A DNA stretch of 64,000 bases from an uncultured Flavobacterium sp. (GTDB lineage Bacteria; Bacteroidota; Bacteroidia; Flavobacteriales; Flavobacteriaceae), in assembly GCF_943913405.1 (NCBI RefSeq), contig NZ_CALTYA010000013.1, forward strand, positions 23,882 to 87,881. The letters run 5' to 3'. This document shows positions 17,586 to 25,314 of this stretch, in pieces. The notes under the pieces are model-generated. The model was not told the origin of the DNA, did no database searches, and saw only the letters and a program-made list of their open reading frames with translations. The position numbers and the translations under genes were made by a program. Within the stretch, counting starts at the first letter, position 1; each line of letters starts with the position of its first letter.

Positions 17586-18320
17586 TTAATTTTTTACTCC
17601 TCTTATAACTGCCTTTTCGGTTTGTTTCATCAATTCTTCAAAAGGAAATTCCGCTACTGAAATTGGCGCATGGGCCGTAAAGGTAAGATGATTTCCCAAA
17701 CCAACTGGGAAAAAACCATATTTAACAATTTTCCATGAATTATTGATACTTATAGGCACAATGTATGCCGAAGGCGCGTTTTTGCATAAAATTTTTAATC
17801 CGGTTTGGGCAAATTCTTTTGGAACGCCAGTTTTGCTTCGGGTTCCTTCCGGAAAAATTACGGCAGATCGTTTGTGCTTTTCGATATATTCTCCTAAACC
17901 CTTGATGGTCGGGATAGCTTGCTTCGGATCTTTTCTATCTATTAAAACGGAACCTCCGTGCCTTAAATTGTATGAAACACTGGGAATTCCTTTTCCTAAT
18001 TCCTTTTTGCTGACAAATTTTGGGTGCGACTTCCTGAAAAACCAAATTATCGCCACAATATCATACATACTTTGGTGATTTGCCACAAAAATTACAGGAA
18101 CATCTTTTGGAACCAACTCCCTTCCTTCTACTTTATACGTAGTTCCGACCAAGTGGGTTGTTCTTAATAAGCAAAAATTCAGGTAATCAACACTTTTCTT
18201 ATGAGCCTGATAGCCAAAAAGGTTAAGGCAAATCCATTGGATCGGATGAAAAATTACCAGAAACAATCCAAAAACCAGATAATATACCGCTGAAATCGGG
18301 TATGAAATAAGCTTTTCCAT
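17586..18320 (-). CDS. plsC: 1-acyl-sn-glycerol-3-phosphate acyltransferase (PlsC-like)
   Basis: Acylates lysophosphatidate in phospholipid synthesis at the inner membrane. The HX4D motif is NHQSMYD (His82-Asp87) and the FPEGTR motif is at 156-161. One or two N-terminal hydrophobic segments anchor it. The start is taken at MEKLIS. The ATG at 18335 lies at or before the predicted transcription start, and 18326 is another option. It is co-directional with the desaturase gene 7 bases downstream. A second PlsC-like gene is at 22147-22911; which one carries the main activity is not known. Confidence 0.88.
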   Translation of the reverse strand: MEKLISYPISAVYYLVFGLFLVIFHPIQWICLNLFGYQAHKKSVDYLNFCLLRTTHLVGTTYKVEGRELVPKDVPVIFVANHQSMYDIVAIIWFFRKSHPKFVSKKELGKGIPSVSYNLRHGGSVLIDRKDPKQAIPTIKGLGEYIEKHKRSAVIFPEGTRSKTGVPKEFAQTGLKILCKNAPSAYIVPISINNSWKIVKYGFFPVGLGNHLTFTAHAPISVAEFPFEELMKQTEKAVIRGVKN

Positions 18321-18337
18321 AATCATAATATTCACTG

Positions 18338-18345
18338 CAAAAGTA
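18338..18345 (-). promoter_or_regulatory. -7 element for plsC and desaturase
   Basis: TACTTTTG on the minus strand, a full TAnnTTTG match. It supports a start codon at 18320 or 18326 rather than 18335. No TTG at standard spacing was seen. Confidence 0.5.
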
Positions 18346-18406
18346 AGAATTATATTTTTCTTAATTTTAATTGGAAAACATCAAATTTTCTAGCAAAAAA
18401 TAACGC

Positions 18407-18436
18407 TTGCCGCATAGAAAAAAAGAACTATTTTTA
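18407..18436 (+). promoter_or_regulatory. putative recA promoter
   Basis: TTG (18407-18409), 19 bases, TATTTTTA (18429-18436, one mismatch to TAnnTTTG), about 22 bases before the recA start. No clear LexA-type palindrome was found. Confidence 0.5.
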
Positions 18437-18458
18437 CGGAAAATAGTGCCAAATTATA

Positions 18459-19475
18459 ATGAAAGAAAAAATGAGTTCAGAGAAAGAAGCCAAACTGAAA
18501 GCGTTGCAATTAACGCTTGATAAATTAGACAAAACCTACGGAAAAGGCACCGTAATGAAGCTGGGAGACAAAGCAATAGAAGAAGTTGATACCATTTCTT
18601 CAGGCTCTTTAGGATTAGATTTGGCTCTTGGAGTTAATGGATATCCAAAGGGAAGAGTTATTGAAATCTACGGACCAGAATCTTCAGGTAAAACTACTCT
18701 TACATTACATGCCATTGCAGAGGCTCAAAAAGCGGGCGGAATCGCTGCTTTTATCGATGCTGAACATGCTTTTGATAGAGGTTATGCTGAAAAATTAGGC
18801 GTAGATGTAGAAAATTTAATTATCTCACAGCCCGATAATGGAGAACAAGCTTTAGAAATTGCTGAAAACCTGATTCGTTCAGGTGCGATTGATATTGTTG
18901 TAATTGACTCTGTTGCCGCTTTGACTCCAAAAAGTGAGATTGAAGGTGAAATGGGAGATTCAAAAATGGGTCTTCACGCAAGATTAATGTCTCAAGCTTT
19001 GAGAAAATTAACAGGAGCAATCAGCAAAACAAACTGTACCGTTTTCTTTATCAACCAGTTGAGAGAAAAAATCGGGGTAATGTTCGGAAATCCAGAAACA
19101 ACGACTGGTGGTAACGCTTTGAAGTTTTATGCTTCAGTCCGTTTAGATATCAGAAGATCTACTCAAATTAAAGATGGTGAAAACGTGATTGGTAACAGAA
19201 CGAAAGTGAAAGTTGTCAAAAACAAAGTAGCGCCGCCTTTTAAAACTGCAGAATTCGACATCATGTATGGCGAGGGCGTTTCAAAAACAGGAGAAATCTT
19301 GGATTTGGCTGTAGAATTTGAAGTGGTTAAAAAATCAGGTTCTTGGTTCAGCTACGGCGAAACAAAATTAGGACAAGGTCGTGATGCGGTAAAATCACTA
19401 ATCAAAGACAATCCGGAAATGGCCGATGAGCTTGAACAAAAAATCAAAGCGATCATTAAAGAGAACAACGCATAA
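18459..19475 (+). CDS. recA: recombinase RecA
   Basis: ATP-dependent strand-exchange protein for recombinational repair and SOS signalling. The 338-residue length is typical. Walker A is GPESSGKTT, Walker B ends in IVVIDSVAAL, and the L2 region MFGNPETTTGGNALKFYASVR is strongly conserved. The start at 18459 (MKEKMSSEKEAK) is used; the Met four codons later is also possible. It is monocistronic, with a strong terminator directly after. Confidence 0.99.
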   Translation: MKEKMSSEKEAKLKALQLTLDKLDKTYGKGTVMKLGDKAIEEVDTISSGSLGLDLALGVNGYPKGRVIEIYGPESSGKTTLTLHAIAEAQKAGGIAAFIDAEHAFDRGYAEKLGVDVENLIISQPDNGEQALEIAENLIRSGAIDIVVIDSVAALTPKSEIEGEMGDSKMGLHARLMSQALRKLTGAISKTNCTVFFINQLREKIGVMFGNPETTTGGNALKFYASVRLDIRRSTQIKDGENVIGNRTKVKVVKNKVAPPFKTAEFDIMYGEGVSKTGEILDLAVEFEVVKKSGSWFSYGETKLGQGRDAVKSLIKDNPEMADELEQKIKAIIKENNA

Positions 19476-19480
19476 ATTTA

Positions 19481-19507
19481 AAACCCGAAAATTTTCGGGT
19501 TTTTTTA
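19481..19507 (+). terminator. recA terminator
   Basis: AAAACCCGAAAA / TTTTCGGGTTTT followed by more T, starting 6 bases after the recA stop. Confidence 0.92.
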
Positions 19508-19577
19508 TGCGCATACGCAACCTTTTTGCAGCAATTCCATCTTAAAAGAAAAAGCTTAAAATATAATTTATTACAAA

Positions 19578-20006
19578 ATGAAAAAGTTATTTTCCGTTTT
19601 AATTTTAACTGTTGTGGCGCTATTTACGTTTTCTTCTTGCGAATTAGACGATAATTCGCCTAATTTCCACTTTGAATTGCTTCCTGTGGATAGCGTTTCT
19701 GTTCCAGAAAGTTTTGTCATGGGCCGAACTTACAAGATCAAAGCCTATTACAAAAGACCGACGACTTGCCATTTAAGCGATGGATTTTATTATGAAAAAG
19801 ATTTGAATACAAGAACTTTCGCTTTGCAGTCAAAAGTTTTGGACCGAGGCGACTGTACTCCAATCACTGACGAAACTCTTGAAGAATCTAGCTTCAACTT
19901 CTTTGTAAATAGCAACGGATCGTATAAATTTAAGTTTTATAATGGCGAAGACGAAGAAGGAAATAATACGTTTTTAGAATACAATATACCAGTAGTTCCT
20001 GAATAA
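19578..20006 (+). CDS. small lipoprotein of unknown function
   Basis: A 142-residue lipoprotein with lipobox FSSC (Cys21) and an acidic +2/+3 region (ELDD), which in Flavobacteria favours export to the outer membrane. The mature part is predicted as a small beta-rich domain with two cysteines (CHLSD, GDCTP). It ends 24 bases before the ECF sigma gene and may belong to the same unit. I recognise no named family. Confidence 0.78.
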   Translation: MKKLFSVLILTVVALFTFSSCELDDNSPNFHFELLPVDSVSVPESFVMGRTYKIKAYYKRPTTCHLSDGFYYEKDLNTRTFALQSKVLDRGDCTPITDETLEESSFNFFVNSNGSYKFKFYNGEDEEGNNTFLEYNIPVVPE

Positions 20007-20030
20007 TTAATTTCTAATTTGTAAGTAAGC

Positions 20031-20576
20031 TTGAGTCTAGAACAACTCATATACGATTGCAGAAATAATGATACAAAAGCGCAAGAACAATTATACAGGC
20101 TGTTTTCACCTAAATTGTTTAGTGTCTGCTTGAAGTATTCGCGGAATTATGCCGAAGCGGAAGACAATCTCCAAGACGGCTTTTTAATTATTTTTGCAAA
20201 AATCAGCCAGTTTACTTTTAAAGGCTCTTTCGAGGGCTGGGCAAAACGAATCATGGTTAACAATGTGTTGCAAAAATATCGCGGCACGACGGTTTTTGAA
20301 ATCATAAACGACAATATTGCCGAAGAAGACGAAATTGAAATTGACGATGAAAATGTGACGCTTGATTTTTTATTGAAAATCATTCAAGAATTGCCCGACA
20401 GGTATCGGCTCGTTTTCAATTTATATGTAATGGATGGCTACTCCCACAAAGAAATCGCCGAAATGCTAGAAATCACGACAGGAACAACAAAATCAAATTT
20501 AGCTCGGGCAAAAATGATTTTAAAAGAAAAAATAGAAGCTCAATCAGGATCAGGAAATTTTACGGTGGCAAAATGA
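20031..20576 (+). CDS. ECF RNA polymerase sigma factor
   Basis: A 181-residue group 4 sigma factor. Region 2 is at about residues 20-85 (AEDNLQDGFLIIFAKI) and region 4 HTH at about 115-165 (YSHKEIAEMLEITTGTTKSNLARAK). The start is a TTG codon; the resulting N-terminus (MSLEQLIYDCRNND) fits the family. Its last four bases overlap the start of the next gene, which encodes a protein with a likely anti-sigma N-terminus, so the two are translationally coupled. Confidence 0.93.
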   Translation: MSLEQLIYDCRNNDTKAQEQLYRLFSPKLFSVCLKYSRNYAEAEDNLQDGFLIIFAKISQFTFKGSFEGWAKRIMVNNVLQKYRGTTVFEIINDNIAEEDEIEIDDENVTLDFLLKIIQELPDRYRLVFNLYVMDGYSHKEIAEMLEITTGTTKSNLARAKMILKEKIEAQSGSGNFTVAK

Positions 20577-22075
20577 GTGAGAAAAAAAACATAGAAAGGC
20601 TGTTTCAAGAGAAATTCAAGGATTTCGAGGCGATTCCAGAACCAAAAGTCTGGGACAATATTGAAGATGCCCTAAAAAAGAAGAAAAAGCGCAGGGTAAT
20701 TCCTTTGTGGTGGCGACTTTCGGGTGCGGCCGCTATTTTGCTTATTGGCTTTATAGTTGGCGATGGAATGATCAATAATTCTTCAAAAGGAACTATTGAA
20801 ATCGTAAATGAGAATAATCCTGAGACAATTGATTCTGATGGCGAAAAAAATATCCTTCCTATAAATAAAGAAGAAAGTGTCGCAAGTTCTGATTCTGAAA
20901 AAAATAATGCAGGAAATAATTCGGTTGCCGTTCAAGAAACAAGTGCTAATTCAAAAAGTCAAAACTCAAATTATGGAAGCACAAATTCTAGAAAAAACAA
21001 TAGTGCTTCACATTCAAAAAGCTCGAATAATAAGGCAATTGCAAGCCATTATAAAGTAAAAAATAAGACTGGAAAATCGAAAACTGCAAAACAATCTTCT
21101 GAAATCATAATTCCGGATGAAAGCGTGGCTTCTGTTTACAATTCGAATAAAAGTATAGAAACTGAAAATAATTCTGAATATCAAATTGCTCAAAAAACAG
21201 CTTTTGAAAAAGAGACAAAAAATATAAATTCTTCTCAAATTGCTTTTGACACAAGCGCTTTTGAGAAGCAAAAAAAGGATTCAGCGGTTGTTGCTGCCGT
21301 TGAACCCAATGCGTTGGAAGAGTTGCTAAAAGAAAAAGAAAAACAACAAACGGTCACAGAAGCTAAATTAAATAGATGGCAAATCACGTCAAACGTGGCT
21401 CCTATTTATTTTAGCTCTGCTTCCAATGGATCGCCGATTGACGCGCAGTTTGCTGAAAATCAAAAAACGTATGAAAAAAACCTAAGTTATGGAATTGGTG
21501 TAAATTATGCCTTGAATGAAAAATGGAGCGTTCGCGGTGGCGTCAATAAGCTTACGCTGGGCTATAATACTAACGATATTGTTTATTACCCGAGTCTTGG
21601 CACAAGTGCTAGGGGAATTAATCAAAGTGGTTATCACGCAAAAGGCTCGACAATTATTGTAGAAAATAATACGGCAATAAATCTCGTGTCTTTTGACAAT
21701 ATCCAGGAAAAAACGCCTGGACATATTAACCAAACTATGGGCTACATCGAAGTTCCTTTGGAGGTTTCTTATAAATTGCTAAATCAAAAATTTGGCATTG
21801 AGCTTGTCGGAGGAATGAGCACGATGTTTTTAAATGAAAACAGTCTTTCTGTGGTTTCTGAAGGAATGCAGGCGACTTTAGGCAAGGCTTCCAATCTTAA
21901 TGATGTGTCGTTTACCTCTAATATCGGAATTGGATTTAAGTATAAATTCTGGAAATCTTTTGAGGCGAATATAGAACCTAAATTTAAATATCAGCTCAAT
22001 ACTTTTACCGATAATGCTGGCGGTTTCAAGCCTTATTTCATCGGATTATATTCAGGAATTAATTTTAATTTTTAA
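20573..22075 (+). CDS. anti-sigma protein with C-terminal outer-membrane beta-barrel
   Basis: A 500-residue protein with an unusual layout. Residues 1-43 are a charged cytoplasmic segment (FPE-x-x-W-like IPEPKVWDNIEDALKKK). Residues about 45-64 form one TM helix (GAAAILLIGFIVG). Residues about 65-265 are a Ser/Asn/Lys-rich linker. Residues about 266-500 read as alternating amphipathic strands ending in Phe, as in 8-strand outer-membrane barrels (PF13568-like). This matches the dual membrane-spanning anti-sigma factors (Dma) described in Bacteroides. It overlaps the ECF sigma gene by 4 bases. The sigma partner is inferred from that coupling. Confidence 0.85.
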   Translation: MSEKKNIERLFQEKFKDFEAIPEPKVWDNIEDALKKKKKRRVIPLWWRLSGAAAILLIGFIVGDGMINNSSKGTIEIVNENNPETIDSDGEKNILPINKEESVASSDSEKNNAGNNSVAVQETSANSKSQNSNYGSTNSRKNNSASHSKSSNNKAIASHYKVKNKTGKSKTAKQSSEIIIPDESVASVYNSNKSIETENNSEYQIAQKTAFEKETKNINSSQIAFDTSAFEKQKKDSAVVAAVEPNALEELLKEKEKQQTVTEAKLNRWQITSNVAPIYFSSASNGSPIDAQFAENQKTYEKNLSYGIGVNYALNEKWSVRGGVNKLTLGYNTNDIVYYPSLGTSARGINQSGYHAKGSTIIVENNTAINLVSFDNIQEKTPGHINQTMGYIEVPLEVSYKLLNQKFGIELVGGMSTMFLNENSLSVVSEGMQATLGKASNLNDVSFTSNIGIGFKYKFWKSFEANIEPKFKYQLNTFTDNAGGFKPYFIGLYSGINFNF

Positions 22076-22132
22076 TAGTTGGTTTTATAAATTTTATTTA
22101 GTTAAGTCGTCATTAAATACGTTAGTGACAGG

Positions 22133-22160
22133 AAAAAGCGCTTTGGTTAGGCGCTTTTTT
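22133..22160. terminator. bidirectional terminator overlapping the acyltransferase 3' end
   Basis: AAAAAGCGC / GCGCTTTTT with a 9-base loop. The right arm codes for the last residues (Lys-Ser-Ala-stop) of the minus-strand gene. Confidence 0.85.
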
Positions 22161-22911
22161 CGTTTTGAAACTTTTGCAATTGCTTTAAAATAATGGCTTT
22201 CACCTCTTCTCTTACTTCCCTGATTTCTTTTTTATCGCCAGCATTTTTGCCTTTAGTTTCTATGAAATCATGAATCTTGGCACGCATCAAACCTGGGCTT
22301 CCACTTAAAAACGTGTATGAAAATCTTTCTTTGTTATCGGCAAAAGTTATCGGCACAATCGGAATTTGGTGTTCCAAAGCCAGTCGAAAAGCGCCATCTT
22401 TAAATTCATCAAGCAAAATGGATTCGTCATCGGGCACCCCTCCTTCTGGAAAAATACAAATGCTCAATCCTTGGTTCAGTCTTTTTTGGGCGCGCTGAAA
22501 AACTTCCATCCGGCTTTTTGAGCTGTTTCTGTCGACTAAAATGCAGGTTCTTTTATAGAAAAATCCGAAAAGAGGAATCTTCGAAAGTTCTTTTTTTCCT
22601 ACAAATACAAATGGATTTCTGACCAAAGCCAGCATCATCATAATGTCGGTCATGGAAGTATGATTGGAAACTAACATATAGCTTTTTCCTAACTCTAATT
22701 CTTGCTCGCGCTCGACTTTGTAATAAAATCCCATTCCGAATAAAATCACCTTGGCCCAAATTCTCGCCATTACGAAGAAATAAGGATACCATTTTTCTTT
22801 TAAAATTGAAACTAGCAGAAACGGCAGCATGATAATAATCGGCAGTCCGAGCAGGATATAAAACCAAATTCGCCAAAGAACCCAAAAAATAACTTTTAAA
22901 ATACGCATCAA
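22147..22911 (-). CDS. second PlsC-like glycerolipid acyltransferase
   Basis: A 254-residue acyltransferase with an N-terminal hydrophobic region (residues about 5-35). The HX4D motif is NHTSMTD (His84-Asp89) and the second motif is FPEGG rather than FPEGTR, at about 155-160. It probably acylates a lysophospholipid or ornithine/glycine lipid precursor at the inner membrane. Met2 (22908) is an equally good start. It is divergent from trpS, with the GxxExxY element lying in between. Confidence 0.88.
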   Translation of the reverse strand: MMRILKVIFWVLWRIWFYILLGLPIIIMLPFLLVSILKEKWYPYFFVMARIWAKVILFGMGFYYKVEREQELELGKSYMLVSNHTSMTDIMMMLALVRNPFVFVGKKELSKIPLFGFFYKRTCILVDRNSSKSRMEVFQRAQKRLNQGLSICIFPEGGVPDDESILLDEFKDGAFRLALEHQIPIVPITFADNKERFSYTFLSGSPGLMRAKIHDFIETKGKNAGDKKEIREVREEVKAIILKQLQKFQNEKSA

Positions 22912-22990
22912 GATTGTTTTGTTATGACTTATGGAGGATGAAAATTGTTTTCCAAATGTAAGAATTCAAAGGCGAAATTAAGTTTAAAGC

Positions 22991-23572
22991 GGAAGGTTTT
23001 TCTAAGGCTTATGGGTTTTAACGCAAAGATTGGAAGGTTTCGCAAAGTTTCGCAGAGATTTTTAAAGCTTTACAAATTGTTTGCGACTCTTCTGATGCCG
23101 TTTTTCAAGAGAAGTTCATTAAAGTTTATTAAGAGACCGAGTTCATAGTTTCCTAATCTTAGGTAAGTCAGTGTTTGGGCGAGATGAACCGTGTTGAGCG
23201 CTTCCACACTTTTTATTTCGATAATTAATTTCTTTTCTACAAGAAGATCTACGCGATAACCGCAATCTAGTTTTACTTCTTCAAAAATCAGCGGCATTGC
23301 CTTTTCCTTTTCTACAAAAAGCCCCGACTTATTAATTTTATAAAACAAGCATTCCTTATAAGCACTTTCCAAAAGTCCCGGTCCAAGTGCTCTATGAATT
23401 TCAATTGCAAACCCAATTATCTTATTCGAAATTTCGTTTTCTGTCATAATAGCATTCTGTTTGGCATAAATTTTAATAATCTCAAAAATAAACATTTATA
23501 ACAACTCCCCAAAGCTTTGCGAAAACCTTCCAACCTTTGCGTTAAAACCCATAAGCCTTAGAAAAACCTTCC
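22991..23572. mobile_element. candidate element: GxxExxY gene enclosed by 57/58-bp inverted repeats
   Basis: The left arm (22991-23047) and the complement of the right arm (23515-23572) match over their whole length apart from one substitution and one single-base gap. Each arm contains AACGCAAAG, a variable word with TTGGAAGG, then CGCAAAG. The GxxExxY gene lies between the arms. I saw no target-site duplication at the outer ends and no transposase. The same AACGCAAAG/CGCAAAG layout occurs in short gene-less hairpins at 49257-49342 and 50338-50420. Calling it mobile is inference. Confidence 0.6.
23070..23447 (-). CDS. GxxExxY protein (PD-(D/E)XK nuclease-like)
   Basis: A 125-residue protein of the GxxExxY family (PDDEXK_3-like). 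The naming motif is G24-L-L-E27-S-A-Y30. The nuclease-like core reads C-G-Y-R-V-D67 ... I-E77-I-K79, with a later Gln91 in AQTLTYL, so the catalytic residues seem intact. The start at MTENE is chosen because it aligns with the family; 23495 would add 16 unusual residues. Family members occur in many copies in some Bacteroidota and have no firmly known role. This gene is enclosed by long inverted repeats between two housekeeping genes, which suggests acquisition as a unit. Confidence 0.88.
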   Translation of the reverse strand: MTENEISNKIIGFAIEIHRALGPGLLESAYKECLFYKINKSGLFVEKEKAMPLIFEEVKLDCGYRVDLLVEKKLIIEIKSVEALNTVHLAQTLTYLRLGNYELGLLINFNELLLKNGIRRVANNL

Positions 23573-23657
23573 TCCCAAAATAAAACCACAAAAAACTTTG
23601 CAATCAAAATAAACTTTGCAAACTTTGCCAAACAGCAAAAAACTTAATTACTTTAAA

Positions 23658-24632
23658 ATGTCAAAAATCTTAACAGGAATTCAAAGCACAGGAACGCCAC
23701 ATCTAGGAAACCTTCTAGGCGCGATTTTCCCAGCCATCGAATTATCAAACAAGCCAGAAAACCAATCGTTTCTTTTCATCGCCGATTTGCATTCTATCAC
23801 GCAGATCAAAGACGGAGAAACTTTGCGCCAAAACACTTACAGCACTGCTGCAACGTGGCTTGCCTGCGGACTTGACATGAACAGAGTAGTTTTTTACAGA
23901 CAATCTGATGTTCCTCAAACGACTGAATTATCTTGGTATTTGAGCTGTTTTTTCCCTTTCCAGAGATTGACTTTAGCGCATTCTTTTAAGGATAAATCAG
24001 ATAGGCTTTCTGATGTAAACGCTGGATTATTTACTTATCCGATGCTGATGGCGGCTGATATTCTTTTGTATGATGCCGAATTTGTTCCCGTTGGAAAAGA
24101 CCAGCTACAGCACATTGAGATCACACGCGATGTCGCTTCAAGATTCAACAACCAGATGGGAGAAACTTTCGTCTTGCCTGAATCTTACACGCACGAAGAC
24201 ACAAAATATGTTCCTGGAACGAATGGCGGAAAAATGAGCAAATCTGCCAACAACATCATCAATATTTTTTTGGATGACAAGGCTTTGCGCAAGCAAGTGA
24301 TGTCAATTGAAACCGACAGCACGCCTTTGGAAGACCCGAAAGACACAGAAACTTGCAAGATTTTTGCCATCTATAAATTGCTTGCTAATGAAACGCAACT
24401 AGCTGAAATTACAGAAAAATACAAAAATGTAAACCGAGATTTTGGTTGGGGGCATGCAAAACAGGCGCTGTTTGAATTGATCACTGAAAAATTTAAGACG
24501 GAAAGAGAAAAGTACAACTACTACATGAACAACCTCGAAGAGCTTGACAAAGCTTTATTTGAAGGTGCTGAAAAAGCAAAAGTTGTAGCTAATGGAGTTT
24601 TAAAAAGAGTCCGAGAGAAATTAGGATACTAA
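23658..24632 (+). CDS. trpS: tryptophanyl-tRNA synthetase
   Basis: Charges tRNA-Trp with tryptophan. The start is the ATG of MSKILTG (the longer reading from 23616 runs into AT-rich leader). This gives 324 residues, normal for bacterial TrpRS. Class I signatures are visible: TGTPHLGNLLGA (HIGH-like, residues 11-22) and KMSKS (192-196). It is preceded by the right arm of the GxxExxY element and followed by a strong terminator. Confidence 0.97.
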   Translation: MSKILTGIQSTGTPHLGNLLGAIFPAIELSNKPENQSFLFIADLHSITQIKDGETLRQNTYSTAATWLACGLDMNRVVFYRQSDVPQTTELSWYLSCFFPFQRLTLAHSFKDKSDRLSDVNAGLFTYPMLMAADILLYDAEFVPVGKDQLQHIEITRDVASRFNNQMGETFVLPESYTHEDTKYVPGTNGGKMSKSANNIINIFLDDKALRKQVMSIETDSTPLEDPKDTETCKIFAIYKLLANETQLAEITEKYKNVNRDFGWGHAKQALFELITEKFKTEREKYNYYMNNLEELDKALFEGAEKAKVVANGVLKRVREKLGY

Positions 24633-24655
24633 AAGTTAGTTTTTTAGACAATTAC

Positions 24656-24688
24656 AAAAGCTATAAGTTCATTCTTATAGCTTTTTTT
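24656..24688 (+). terminator. trpS terminator
   Basis: AAAAGCTATAAG / CTTATAGCTTTT with a 6-base loop and a T run. Its T tail runs directly into the first unit of the 21-bp array. Confidence 0.9.
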
Positions 24689-24915
24689 GTATCTTTAATT
24701 GGCAAAAATTAATCTTTAAGCTCTACTTATGACTATTTTAGATACAAAAATGTATTTTTAAGATGTATAAATACATCTTTATCATTCAATATTATATTTT
24801 AAATATTCGAAAATATATCTTAAATATTTAAATTTAGATATTTAAGATTGCAATATGCATCTTAAAGATTTTAAATTGTATCTTTAGCATCTGAAATTGT
24901 ATCTTTAATATTGAT
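24685..24915. repeat. phased array of eleven 21-bp operator-like units
   Basis: This fills the 325-base gap between trpS and the HTH gene. The C (or its counterpart) of the core ATCTTTA falls at 24693, 24714, 24735, 24756, 24777, 24798, 24819, 24840, 24861, 24882 and 24903, an exact 21-base step. The core is perfect in five units, within one mismatch in nine and within two in ten; the unit at 24735 is degenerate. Several units show the full dyad ATCTTWAAGAT (perfect at 24859-24869). The best-preserved neighbours share AAATTGTATCTTTA (24873-24886 and 24894-24907). Twenty-one bases is two helical turns, so all sites face the same side of the DNA. Confidence 0.85.
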
Positions 24916-24957
24916 TTTTATCTATTAAACATGCAAATAACTTAATTATTATAAGCC

Positions 24958-25314
24958 ATGGAAACTGATGCAACTACACCAATCCACATCGGACAGCTGG
25001 TAAAGAAGTACATAAAAGTCAAAAGAATTTCAAAAGCCGCATTGGGCAGAAAGATCGGAAAAGATGATGCCACGATGCTTCGCTATGAAAAATGTCCCGT
25101 ATTAAAAACTTCTGTTTTATGGGATTTAAGTCATGCCTTAAAACATAATTTCTTTGCTGATATTGCAGACTTTTTTCCTAAGTCCTATTCGACCGATGCC
25201 GTTAAAGACACCTCAAAAGACGAACGAATTGTAACATTAGAAGAAGAAAACAGAATTTTAAAAGCTGAAGTAGCTGTCTTGTTAAAAGCAATAAGAGGCG
25301 TCGGCAATTCTTAA
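24958..25314 (+). CDS. small HTH protein with C-terminal coiled coil
   Basis: A 118-residue protein. Residues about 10-70 resemble an XRE/Cro-like HTH domain (IGQLVKKYIKVKRISKAALGRKIG, then MLRYEKCPVLKTSVLWDLSHAL). Residues about 88-112 are a heptad-patterned coiled coil (IVTLEEENRILKAEVAVLLKAI), which suggests a dimer or higher oligomer. I know no named family. It lies directly downstream of the 21-bp array, so that array is the obvious candidate for its binding site. Its stop overlaps the 3' end of dprA on the other strand by 4 bases. Confidence 0.85.
   Translation: METDATTPIHIGQLVKKYIKVKRISKAALGRKIGKDDATMLRYEKCPVLKTSVLWDLSHALKHNFFADIADFFPKSYSTDAVKDTSKDERIVTLEEENRILKAEVAVLLKAIRGVGNS

Noticed and set aside
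22553..22885. Second minus-strand frame of 110 residues within the PlsC-like gene
   Set aside because: Shifted frame of the acyltransferase, which has the real motifs.
22985..23578. Target-site duplication at the ends of the GxxExxY element
   Set aside because: The bases just outside the arms do not match, so insertion by a DDE-type transposase is not supported.
24685..24915. The 21-bp array read as a CRISPR array or as a plasmid-type replication origin
   Set aside because: The units are short and degenerate without separate spacers, and no cas or replication-initiator gene is near. The neighbours (trpS, dprA) are chromosomal.
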